A DNA stretch of 64,000 bases. Source: an uncultured Treponema sp. (lineage in GTDB: Bacteria; Spirochaetota; Spirochaetia; Treponematales; Treponemataceae). Below, piece after piece: positions 45,005 through 52,795 of this stretch. The notes under the pieces were generated by a model. That model did not search any database. It was not told the origin of the DNA and saw only the letters and a program-made list of their open reading frames with translations. Location: assembly GCA_934718065.1 (NCBI GenBank), contig CAKUZR010000013.1, positions 1 to 64,000 on the forward strand, written 5' to 3'. A program made the translations under genes and the position numbers. Numbering within the stretch: position 1 is the first letter of the stretch; every line of letters begins with the position of its first letter.

Positions 45005-45130
45005 ACGGCTTTTCGAAGCAACAAAGTTGTCCAAAAAGCCGTCCGTATGGTTTCCCATACTAAATCGGAGAGAGTTTATCAGCTTTTTACAAGCTAATAA
45101 TATATTAGCTCCTTTCGTACAGGATGTCAA
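45005..45130 (-). promoter_or_regulatory. metN promoter, operator-like palindrome and terminator-like leader
   Basis: On the minus strand TTGACA (45130-45125) and TAATAT (45107-45102) are 17 bases apart. A perfect palindrome AGCTAATA-ATA-TATTAGCT (45092-45110) overlaps the -10. Downstream the leader has a small GTATGGGAAACCATAC hairpin and then ACGGCTTTT... paired across 45042-45005, followed by TTTTTTT: an intrinsic terminator before metN. It does not match the SAM-I core I know. Methionine-responsive attenuation is likely but unproven. Confidence 0.65.
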
Positions 45131-45150
45131 GGAAAAAAAGTAAAATTTCC

Positions 45151-45360
45151 TTAATAAGAAGAACTGCGAGCCGCTTTTTTTCTTTTTATCAGAAGTTTTC
45201 TTTCCAATGAAGTTTTTTTCTGGTGAAGTTCAGCAGAAGGTTTAGTAAAATATCTGCGATCTTTGAATTCTTTTACGATGCCTTCGTTTTCTGTCATACG
45301 TTTAAAACGTTTTAGAGCTTTTTCAAGATTCTCTGATTCGCCAACTATGATAGTCGCCAT
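45151..45360 (-). CDS. rpsU: 30S ribosomal protein bS21
   Basis: This 69-aa basic protein is a component of the small ribosomal subunit that helps initiation. The sequence MATIIVGESENLEKALKRFKR with a Lys/Arg-rich tail (KKTSLERKLLIKRKKAA) is characteristic. A strong AAGGAGGTG site precedes the ATG. It is monocistronic and lies just beyond the metN promoter region. Confidence 0.96.
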   Translation of the reverse strand: MATIIVGESENLEKALKRFKRMTENEGIVKEFKDRRYFTKPSAELHQKKTSLERKLLIKRKKAARSSSY

Positions 45361-45435
45361 TCGAATTCACCTCCTTTCTTCAGCCAGCCGCTAAAAGTAT
45401 TTATAGAATATAGAATTTCTTGCGGTTAATCAATA

Positions 45436-45471
45436 TGTACAAACCCAATGCTTTTGGTTATAATAAAAATA
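45436..45471 (+). promoter_or_regulatory. predicted leaderless promoter of the 45471 gene
   Basis: TGTACA (45436-45441) and TATAAT (45459-45464) are 17 bases apart. The start predicted seven bases on is the A of ATG 45471, with no ribosome site. Confidence 0.45.
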
Positions 45472-45911
45472 TGTCTTTAAAAACGGAAGAAATAAAAAAA
45501 TCTTTGGCGGAACTGAAAATCCTGCAGGAAAAACTTGAAAAATTCGCGCGGGACAATCCTTCAAAGGAAATCGACGACATTCAGTTTGGAATAAAAACAA
45601 ATGTCAGAAATCTGGAAACCTGGATTGATATGCTTTACCGGTACAACGGAAAATCAAAAAGCAACAGAAAAATCAGGGCGAGCCGCGAAAACGGAAAAAA
45701 AGGCGGAAGGCCTCCGAAAAATATTTCACTCGCAAGAAAAAGAATTTTCGAGCTTGAAAACACAATTCTTCCGGAACTTCAAGGCGACATTGAAAACTGC
45801 ATTGGCGAGGAAAATGCTGAAAAAATCGCCGCGGAAAAAACGGCCTGCGAAATTGAGCTGGCGGAACTCAAGTCAAAACTGGAAGAATACCAGAAAAAAC
45901 AGGAAAATTAG
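45471..45911 (+). CDS. coiled-coil hypothetical protein with AT-hook-like motif (146 aa)
   Basis: The protein is almost entirely helical, with heptad-rich segments at residues 1-40 and 90-146 and a basic glycine hinge (NGKKGGRPPKN, about residues 75-85) resembling an AT-hook. This suggests a small nucleic-acid-binding or scaffolding protein, but I do not recognise the family. ATG 45471 is chosen because a -10 box lies directly before it, so the longer in-frame start at 45420 is unlikely. Its 3' end overlaps the convergent gene by four bases. Confidence 0.65.
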   Translation: MSLKTEEIKKSLAELKILQEKLEKFARDNPSKEIDDIQFGIKTNVRNLETWIDMLYRYNGKSKSNRKIRASRENGKKGGRPPKNISLARKRIFELENTILPELQGDIENCIGEENAEKIAAEKTACEIELAELKSKLEEYQKKQEN

Positions 45912-46285
45912 TTTTTTTCTTCATCAAGCCAGACTTTCAGAATGTTTGCGACTTTGTCCGGATCTGTTTTTACAGTCTGCCACATATTTTTATTCTTGTC
46001 GCGTTCTTCGGCTGGAACGACCGGCTTTTTTGAAAGAATATTTTTTCGTGCGCCGTACAAAAGGGCTTCATTAAGAACAGCCTGCTCTCTTTTTACGTGT
46101 TCCAGATTGTTCGCGTCATAATGACCAAGGCTTTGCATTGCCCTTGAAAGCTTGTTTTTTTCCAAATCGGAAAGCTCTAGCGCCTGCAAAACTTTTTCAC
46201 TTGCAGAACCAAGTTCCGCAAGCAGGACAGCCGCTTTTTCAAATCCTGAATAACGTTTTTCCGGTGATTTTACAAAACCTTGCAT
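45908..46285 (-). CDS. FliG/FliF-like flagellar-type small protein (125 aa)
   Basis: The N-terminal part, FEKAAVLLAELGSASEKVLQALE, resembles the start of FliG domains. The C-terminal DPDKVANILKVWLDEE resembles the FliF tail that binds FliG. The 125-aa protein is too short to be either. It might be a regulator or adaptor of the flagellar rotor, or a divergent relative with another function. No flagellar genes are nearby. It follows the exported nuclease gene by 14 bases and is probably in the same transcript. Confidence 0.55.
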   Translation of the reverse strand: MQGFVKSPEKRYSGFEKAAVLLAELGSASEKVLQALELSDLEKNKLSRAMQSLGHYDANNLEHVKREQAVLNEALLYGARKNILSKKPVVPAEERDKNKNMWQTVKTDPDKVANILKVWLDEEKN

Positions 46286-46299
46286 TGAGCCTTCCTTGC

Positions 46300-47304
46300 C
46301 TATTTCCAGCTTTCAATCTGAAAATCAGCTTCAATTTGAGTTTCAAGGGAATCTTCCAGCTGCGGAAAGAAATCTATGTTTGTAATTTTTTCCACATCGT
46401 CAATTGAAACAGCGTAGCTCCAGAAATCTTCATCGCATTTCTGGTTTGGAATTATAAATCCAATCGCCATTGCGGATTCAGAATCTTCCGGAGTTGCTAA
46501 ATCTTCCTCGTCTTTGTAGACTGGCGCAAGAATCACTTTGTAGTAAAATTCCGGAACTGAAACCTGATTTTTCCCGATTGAAGGAAATTCTTCCGCGCTT
46601 TTGTTAAGAACCGGCCCTGAAACAACGTAAATTTTTCCGAATTTCTGCGCCCACAGACGGACTTGTGTTTCAAGGTTCACCCAGATTCCTCTGTTGAACT
46701 GCGGAGCTTGCGGACTCATATTGCTCATGAAGAAAGTTTCGCTCATTGCGTCCGCGTCAAAAGACATATCGGCTGCCGGAACAAGATGGCCGCGGTCATA
46801 GCCGGAGCTTTTGTAGTCAGCAAGAGTCGCCGAACCTGTGGAAATTTTGTCATCCGGGCGGAAATCATTTGAGCGCGCCGCATTTTTTTCCAGCATTGAA
46901 GATTTTATACATTCAGCGGACCATTCAGCCTGCTCATAAGACTCGCGGTAGCACAAAGAATAATATTTGAACTGGCGAAGCTCGTGGTCGGCGGAATGAT
47001 TTTTCAAGCCACATTCCGGAACCTGAAGATTTTCTGTAAGAAGAACGAGTGTTTGCCCGGAAGTTTGCGTTTTCGGCTCGGCTTCGGTAGCAGGGTTTTC
47101 CTGGGCGGAATTTTCCAAATTTTCAGTTTTTGCAACGCTTTCAATATTTTGCCGCGCTGAATTCTGCGGCTGGCTTCCCTGGGGAATCAGCTCCAAGCCC
47201 TGATACTTTGCAAAAATCAGCAGAACCGCCAGAACAAGCAGAATCAACAGAAAGAAACCGAACGGAAATGATTTTTTGCTTTTTTTAGACTTTTTTCTTA
47301 CCAT
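46300..47304 (-). CDS. membrane-anchored DNA/RNA non-specific endonuclease (NUC1 family)
   Basis: The 334-aa protein has a basic start (MVRKKSKKSKKS), one membrane span (about residues 15-34), a low-complexity linker to about residue 90 and a beta-beta-alpha-metal nuclease domain. The catalytic DRGH is present in SGYDRGHLVPAADM, with the metal Asn in ETFFMSNMSPQ. It probably degrades nucleic acid outside the cytosol, for nutrition or defence. It overlaps the preceding HMA-like gene by seven bases, so it belongs to the metal-ATPase transcript, an odd pairing. Confidence 0.87.
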   Translation of the reverse strand: MVRKKSKKSKKSFPFGFFLLILLVLAVLLIFAKYQGLELIPQGSQPQNSARQNIESVAKTENLENSAQENPATEAEPKTQTSGQTLVLLTENLQVPECGLKNHSADHELRQFKYYSLCYRESYEQAEWSAECIKSSMLEKNAARSNDFRPDDKISTGSATLADYKSSGYDRGHLVPAADMSFDADAMSETFFMSNMSPQAPQFNRGIWVNLETQVRLWAQKFGKIYVVSGPVLNKSAEEFPSIGKNQVSVPEFYYKVILAPVYKDEEDLATPEDSESAMAIGFIIPNQKCDEDFWSYAVSIDDVEKITNIDFFPQLEDSLETQIEADFQIESWK

Positions 47305-47612
47305 TTTGAAACAATTCCTTCAAGTTCATCAAGCATTCCGGCGATTTTTTTGCAGCCGAGTTCTGAACCGTCGTAGCGTTCCGCTTCTTTTCCAAGTTTC
47401 ATAAAGAAATCCTGCATGGGGAGAAGTTTTTCCATCGGGACTTTTTTTATGTCATATTCAAGCAGAATGCTTCCGGTAAGCGGATTATGCTCGATTTTTT
47501 TTACGGCATCAGATTTTGAAAGAATCTTCCGCGCTTTTTCACAAAGCTCTTCATTCTTGAAAATCGCGGCGCGCAATCTTATGCGTCCTGGAAAAAAACT
47601 AGTCACAAGCAT
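47298..47612 (-). CDS. HMA2-like small metal-associated protein (104 aa)
   Basis: The protein has a ferredoxin-like heavy-metal-associated fold without the CxxC motif: FFPGRIRLRAAIFKNEE then VKKIEHNPLTGSILLEYD match the HMA2 subfamily. It follows the P-type ATPase gene by 18 bases. Its likely role is as a partner or regulatory domain of that ATPase. The N-terminal PGRIRLR mirrors PGRVRVH in the ATPase, suggesting duplication. Confidence 0.72.
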   Translation of the reverse strand: MLVTSFFPGRIRLRAAIFKNEELCEKARKILSKSDAVKKIEHNPLTGSILLEYDIKKVPMEKLLPMQDFFMKLGKEAERYDGSELGCKKIAGMLDELEGIVSKW

Positions 47613-47630
47613 TTTTTTACTCCAACTGAA

Positions 47631-49727
47631 TTAATTGTCAAGAACAGATTGCATTGCCCTTACCGACATTGCTACTGTTGTTGAATTATGAAGAATCGCC
47701 GCAAGCTGTGGAGAAATAAGTCCCGCAATTCCTAAAACAAGAAGAAGGGAATTTATTTCTATAATCTGCACGTTCTGCCTGTTGATTTTTTCAAGCAGGT
47801 TGTGTCCAATCATTCTGGTTACGGCAAGGCTTTCAAGTCCGTTTTCTGTAAGAACGATATCCGCTGTGTCGCCGGCAATAGACGAGCAGCCTTCAATTGC
47901 GATTCCAACATCTGCGGCAGAAAGAGCCGGAGCATCGTTGATTCCGTCGCCAAGCATTATTACTTTATGGCCGTTTTTTCGTTTTTCTTCGATAAGAGAA
48001 ACTTTGTCTTCCGGAAGAGCCTGCGAATGCCACGAGTCAAGCCCGGCAGTTTCCGCAATTTTTTTAGCTGCGCCTTCGGTGTCGCCCGTAATCATAACAC
48101 AATTTTTTATTCCAGTTTTTTTAAGCATTGAAATAACGTCTTTTGCTTCCGGCCGAATTGGATCGCCGATTGCAAGAACGCCGGCAAGTTTTCCGTCATA
48201 AGAAAGATAAAGCAGCGATTTTCCAGTTTCCATAGAATGCTGCTGGATTTCCTTGACTTCAGGCGGACAAGGAATTTTTTCATCATCAAAAATGAAATGC
48301 GCGCTTCCAACACAAACTTTTTTGTATGCGATTGTTGAAGCGATTCCATGCGCAACCTGATATTCAACTTTTGTGTGGTTTTCTGGGTGATGAAGTCCTG
48401 ATTCTTCCGCGGCTTTTACAACTGCTCTGCCAAGCGGATGCGGAAAATGCTCTTCAAGGCACGCCGCCGTCTGAAGAACAAAATCCGCGGTGAAATCGTG
48501 CATCGGGAAAATTTCTTCAAGAACTGGATTTGCGTAGGTCAAAGTTCCGGTTTTGTCGAAAACAACAGTGTCCGCCTCGGAAACAAGCTCCAGGTATTTT
48601 CCGCCTTTCACAGAAATTCCATGCTCCGCGGCTTCTTTCATTGCGGAAAGAACGGCAATCGGAGCGGAAAGTTTCATTGCGCACGAATAATCAACCATCA
48701 AAGTTGACATTGTTTTTGTAAGATTTTTTGTTATCAGCCAAGTGACAGCCGCAAGCAAAAAGTTGAAAGGAACGATTTTTTCGGCAAGAAGCTCGGATTT
48801 CCGCTGGACATCAGCTTTCAGTCCCTGCGAATTGTCAATCATATTTATGATGTTCTGAACTTTTGTCTCGCTTCCGGTTGTTCTGACTCTTACAACGATT
48901 TCGCCTTCAGTAAGAACTGTTCCGGCAAAAACTCCGCAGCCAGCCTTTTTTTCAACAGGAAGAGATTCTCCGGTGATGCTGGCCTGGTTCGCCATGCCCT
49001 CGCCGCTTTCAACAGCACCGTCGGCAGGAATCATGCTGCCTTCCCGGACAACAACAAGGTCGCCTTTTTTCAGCAGTTCCGGCGGAACAGTTTTTTCCTC
49101 GCCGTTCACAAGAAGATGAGCCGGCTCGTTGTTGACCAGAAGCTTGTGCGCAAGATTTCCATAGGAAACACGCTTTGTGATTTCCTCAATCTCTTCGCCA
49201 AGACTCAGCAGAAGGTTGATTGAGCTTGCCGTGTTCGTATTTCCTGTGAGCGCCGCAACCATAAGCGCGGTTGAATCCAAAGTCTGCGTGCTGAAAATTT
49301 TTCCAGTTTTGAGCATAACTTTGAGCGCGCTGAAAATTCTTGGAACAATATCAATATATAGAAGAAAAGTTCTGACCGGCGCTGGCAAAAACCATTTTTT
49401 CAGGTAGTAGTCGCCGAACGTTGAAATAAAAATTCCCGAAATGCTTTGAGTTTCCGGAATTTGCGCAACATTTTCCAGAAGCTTTTTGTCATTCAGGTAT
49501 TTTCCCGTCAGAGCTTTGAAAAGATTTTCAATTTGTTTCTGCGCAATAATTTTCTGGTCATAATGAATAAGATACGAGCCGACAACCGTGTTTACATCAA
49601 TATCTTTGATTCCATCCTGAACAGCAATAAGACTTTGCGCAAGAATTGCCTGCCTGGCTGAAATTTCGTGCTTATTGTAATGAACACGAACGCGGCCAGG
49701 CAGCGCATGATGAATAGTTACATTCAT
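47631..49727 (-). CDS. P1B-type heavy-metal-exporting ATPase, CtpC-like
   Basis: The 698-aa ATPase has an N-terminal HMA2-like domain (PGRVRVHYNKHEIS) lacking CxxC and at least six spans. It has the transport motif SCAMKLSAP in place of CPC, the phosphorylation site DKTGT, and GDGINDAPALSAADVGIA. The altered motif separates it from CopA (also in this window) and is closer to manganese/zinc exporters such as mycobacterial CtpC. A PacL-like small protein gene is immediately upstream, which supports that link. The metal is inferred, not shown. Confidence 0.88.
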   Translation of the reverse strand: MNVTIHHALPGRVRVHYNKHEISARQAILAQSLIAVQDGIKDIDVNTVVGSYLIHYDQKIIAQKQIENLFKALTGKYLNDKKLLENVAQIPETQSISGIFISTFGDYYLKKWFLPAPVRTFLLYIDIVPRIFSALKVMLKTGKIFSTQTLDSTALMVAALTGNTNTASSINLLLSLGEEIEEITKRVSYGNLAHKLLVNNEPAHLLVNGEEKTVPPELLKKGDLVVVREGSMIPADGAVESGEGMANQASITGESLPVEKKAGCGVFAGTVLTEGEIVVRVRTTGSETKVQNIINMIDNSQGLKADVQRKSELLAEKIVPFNFLLAAVTWLITKNLTKTMSTLMVDYSCAMKLSAPIAVLSAMKEAAEHGISVKGGKYLELVSEADTVVFDKTGTLTYANPVLEEIFPMHDFTADFVLQTAACLEEHFPHPLGRAVVKAAEESGLHHPENHTKVEYQVAHGIASTIAYKKVCVGSAHFIFDDEKIPCPPEVKEIQQHSMETGKSLLYLSYDGKLAGVLAIGDPIRPEAKDVISMLKKTGIKNCVMITGDTEGAAKKIAETAGLDSWHSQALPEDKVSLIEEKRKNGHKVIMLGDGINDAPALSAADVGIAIEGCSSIAGDTADIVLTENGLESLAVTRMIGHNLLEKINRQNVQIIEINSLLLVLGIAGLISPQLAAILHNSTTVAMSVRAMQSVLDN

Positions 49728-49733
49728 AAAAGT

Positions 49734-49970
49734 TTAAGCTTTCTCGCCTTTTTTAGCCTGCTGATTGTTGTACTTTGCTTCTGCAACAATATCCTGAGCG
49801 TCTTCTTTTACTGATTCAGCAAAAGCCGCGGCATCATCTTTAAGCTGCAAGCCTTTTCCTACAACAGCGGCGCAAGCCTTTTTGAAAGCTGGATTTTTTG
49901 TGATAGAAACCAAAGCAACTCCGGCGGCAACGCCAACACCGAAAGCAACCCATTTATTAGCAATAATCAT
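49734..49970 (-). CDS. PacL-like P-type ATPase-associated small membrane protein (78 aa)
   Basis: The N-terminal span (FGVGVAAGVALVSI) is followed by AFKKACAAVVGKGLQLKDDAAAFAESVKEDAQDIVAEAK. This matches the layout of PacL proteins (DUF1490-like), which scaffold and assist CtpC-type ATPases. The C-terminal tail is Lys-rich and lacks the Asp/His metal motif known in PacL1. It ends seven bases before the ATPase gene and is the operon's first gene. The assignment rests on pattern and synteny. Confidence 0.68.
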   Translation of the reverse strand: MIIANKWVAFGVGVAAGVALVSITKNPAFKKACAAVVGKGLQLKDDAAAFAESVKEDAQDIVAEAKYNNQQAKKGEKA

Positions 49971-50168
49971 CTTAAACCTCCTAGATTTAATAAAATGATT
50001 AAAACGAACTTTGTGAAGAATTTTTTGTTTTTAAAGTTCCATTCAATTTTAACGCAACTAAATTTAAATACAATAGATTGTTAGATTGTTCAAACCATTT
50101 TTAGGGGCAAAAGTGAAAAAAATATTTCTCAATAAGAAAAAAAAGAAAAACGGCATTTTTCAGGAGAA

Positions 50169-51137
50169 TTAAAAGTCCTGCCGCAAATCACATTCTTTCA
50201 GAATGAAAATTCCGGCTTTTTCACCTGGAAAAATTTCTTCGGCGCAGGCAGTCAGCTGTGATGCGGAAAAAATTTTGTCTTCAACCTGAATTTTGTATTT
50301 TGTGAAAGCGCCCAAAAATTCCTTGCCAACAACGGTTCCTGCAAAATCCGCTGAATCAATGCCGCTTTTTGAAATTTTCACCCATTCCGGGCGGAACATT
50401 TTTCCGTTCACAAAGTTTGCCTGGCCAACAAATTCGGCGGTGAAACGGTCTTTCGGCGCAAAATAAATTTCCTGCGGCGTTCCGTGCTGAAGAAGTTTTC
50501 CGTCCTTCATGACCGCAATTTTGTCGGAAAGGCTCAGCGCCTCCTCCTGATCGTGCGTTACATAAAGCGTGGTGATTTTCAGTTTCTGCTGGATTTCCTT
50601 CAGCTCCTCGCGGACTTTCAGCCGAAGATTTGTGTCAAGCGAAGAAAGCGGCTCGTCCATAAGCAGGAGGCTCGGCTTTAAAACCAGAACCCTTCCCAGA
50701 GCCACGCGCTGCTGCTGGCCGCCGCTGAGTTCCGACGGAAAGCGGCTCAGAAGATTCTGGAGCCCCAGATTTTCCGCAGTCTGCAAAACAAGATTTTTAT
50801 TTTCAATTTTTGATTCTTTAGTCCGCTTCTTTAAATTCAGGCCGTAAAAAAGATTCTGCTCAACTGTTAAATGTGGAAAAAGCGCGTAATCCTGAAAAAC
50901 AAATCCGATTTTCCGCTTGTTCGGCAAAATCCCGTTTATAATCTGGCCGCCGATTTTTATTTCTCCGGAATCCGGCTCAAGAAATCCACTCACAAGGCGA
51001 AGCAAAGTCGTTTTTCCGCACCCGCTGGCACCAAGCAAAGTCGTAAAACTTCCTTCCTCAGCCTGAATTGAAAAATTTTTTATAACTTGTGTGCTTCCAT
51101 ACGAAAAGCAAAGATTTTCAATTGAAAGAAACGCCAT
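50169..51137 (-). CDS. iron(III)-type ABC transporter ATP-binding protein
   Basis: The 322-aa ATPase of the FbpC/PotA group has Walker A GASGCGKTT, signature [12 protein letters not shown] and Walker B LLLMDEPLSSLD. A C-terminal TOBE-like region (from about residue 235) contains PEWVKIS. The Met at 51137 follows GAGGTAAAA; the longer frame upstream overlaps the permease gene and is not used. It is the third gene of a ferric-iron-like import operon. Confidence 0.88.
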   Translation of the reverse strand: MAFLSIENLCFSYGSTQVIKNFSIQAEEGSFTTLLGASGCGKTTLLRLVSGFLEPDSGEIKIGGQIINGILPNKRKIGFVFQDYALFPHLTVEQNLFYGLNLKKRTKESKIENKNLVLQTAENLGLQNLLSRFPSELSGGQQQRVALGRVLVLKPSLLLMDEPLSSLDTNLRLKVREELKEIQQKLKITTLYVTHDQEEALSLSDKIAVMKDGKLLQHGTPQEIYFAPKDRFTAEFVGQANFVNGKMFRPEWVKISKSGIDSADFAGTVVGKEFLGAFTKYKIQVEDKIFSASQLTACAEEIFPGEKAGIFILKECDLRQDF

Positions 51138-52791
51138 TTTTACCTCTTTTTTTGAAATTCCGCCTGAATTCCGAAAATGAAACGGCCGCAAGCGCAAGCC
51201 CCAGGATTGCAAAAGTTATTGCTGTAAGAATAAATGCGAACGCCGCGGATTTTCCCCAGTCGCCCTGCTCCGCAAGATTTATTATTTTAATTGAAGACAA
51301 AGGCGTTGTAAACGAAACAAGAAATATTACTGCGCTCAAAGTTCCAACGCCGCGGATAAAATCGTACACAAATCCGCAGAAAACACCGTTTTTTGCAACC
51401 GGCACAAGAATTGTGGCAAGAACCGCCATTTGGTTTGCGCCTAGCGAACGCGCTCCGTCATCTAAAGTTCTGCTTATTTGAATATAAGAATTTGAAATGC
51501 ATCTGTAGGCGAACGGCATGAACGCAACGGTCATTGCGACAATTATCAAGAACGAAGAATTTCTGAAATGCAGCCTGTTTGCCGCCACCGAAATGGAAAG
51601 TCCTAGTAAGGAACCTGGAATCGAAGATGGAAGCTGCGCAAAAATGTCTATTGATTTTTTAAGAGGAACGTTTGTGCGGTGAACTAAATAGCTTGAAACC
51701 GCGGCAACCACTGTGCTTAAAACGGCGGAAACTAGCGCAAATCTTATGGAATTTCCTAGTTCTTTCCCATAACCTAAAACGGCTTTTATATGCTCAAATG
51801 TGAATTCAGTTTTTATTCCCCAAAGCTTCTGGAAACTTCCGGCTACAATCGCGGCGAACTGAGCCAAAATCAGCATGGAAATGAAAATTACAAAAACTGA
51901 AAGCCCGGCTCTTGCGCCAAAACTATAGTTTTTCTTACTAGAAAATTCCAAATCATCTTTTACAAAAATTGAATTTTTTCCGCTGAACGTTACGGCTTTT
52001 GCCCCGATTTTTAAATTTATCCTGTTCTGAAGAAAAAAAAGAATCACGCTTGGAACTACAAGAACAATTCCCAGAACAACGCTTGTTCCAACTTTCAGCC
52101 AGCCGGTAAGCTGCGTGTAAATTTCCACGGCAAGAACCCTGAACCGCCCGGCCACAATCAGCGGATTTCCAAAATCGCTTAAAACACTTACGGCAATAAA
52201 CAAAAATGAGGAGATAATTCCAGGCAAGCTGAGCGGCAATGTGATTGTGAAAAAAATTCTTGAGCCGCTCGCGCCCATTCCTCTGGCGGCCTTTTCAAGG
52301 TTTGGATTTATTCCTTTTAAAGTCTGAAGGCAGATTAAATACGCCATCGGGAAGAAACACAAGGTTTGCGCAAGCAGAAGCCCCCAGAAACCATACAGAG
52401 AAATATCCAGGCGGAGCAGCTTGTGCGTTACGAAACCCTGCCGCCCAAAAAGAAGAATGAACGCGAGTCCGCCAACAAAAGGCGGCGTTATCAAATGCAA
52501 AACTGGAATAACGCTGAAAAATCTTTTGAACGGAATATTGCCTTTCGCGATTGCGTATGCAAAAACATAGCCAATCACGACCGACAACGTTGTTGAAGAA
52601 AGACATTCCGCCAAAGTGTTCCTCATGGCTTCATGCCAGACCGGCTGCGTAAAAACCGCCGCAAAATCCTTGGCACGCACGGAAATCAGCGCGCAGAAAA
52701 GAGGAAAAGCAATGAACAGAACGAAAAATGCAACAACAAGAATCCAGGCGGCAAGCAAGGACTTGCTGTTGCGTTTTGAATCAAACTTCAT
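51118..52791 (-). CDS. iron(III)-type ABC transporter permease, fused two-domain
   Basis: The 557-aa protein contains two copies of the transport-permease core (about residues 60-260 and 320-540), as in FbpB. The EAA loops are ARGMGASGSRIFFTITLPLSLPG and ARSLGANQMAVLATILVPVAKNG. About twelve membrane spans are expected. The ATPase start overlaps its 3' end by 20 bases, and the receptor gene lies four bases upstream. Iron is the best guess; phosphonate- or thiamine-type substrates are alternatives. Confidence 0.88.
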   Translation of the reverse strand: MKFDSKRNSKSLLAAWILVVAFFVLFIAFPLFCALISVRAKDFAAVFTQPVWHEAMRNTLAECLSSTTLSVVIGYVFAYAIAKGNIPFKRFFSVIPVLHLITPPFVGGLAFILLFGRQGFVTHKLLRLDISLYGFWGLLLAQTLCFFPMAYLICLQTLKGINPNLEKAARGMGASGSRIFFTITLPLSLPGIISSFLFIAVSVLSDFGNPLIVAGRFRVLAVEIYTQLTGWLKVGTSVVLGIVLVVPSVILFFLQNRINLKIGAKAVTFSGKNSIFVKDDLEFSSKKNYSFGARAGLSVFVIFISMLILAQFAAIVAGSFQKLWGIKTEFTFEHIKAVLGYGKELGNSIRFALVSAVLSTVVAAVSSYLVHRTNVPLKKSIDIFAQLPSSIPGSLLGLSISVAANRLHFRNSSFLIIVAMTVAFMPFAYRCISNSYIQISRTLDDGARSLGANQMAVLATILVPVAKNGVFCGFVYDFIRGVGTLSAVIFLVSFTTPLSSIKIINLAEQGDWGKSAAFAFILTAITFAILGLALAAVSFSEFRRNFKKRGKNGVSFN

Positions 52792-52795
52792 ACGG

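Noticed and set aside
44960..45110. SAM-I riboswitch before metN
   Set aside because: The conserved SAM-I core sequences are not visible; only a promoter, small hairpin and terminator can be supported, so a generic leader was reported.
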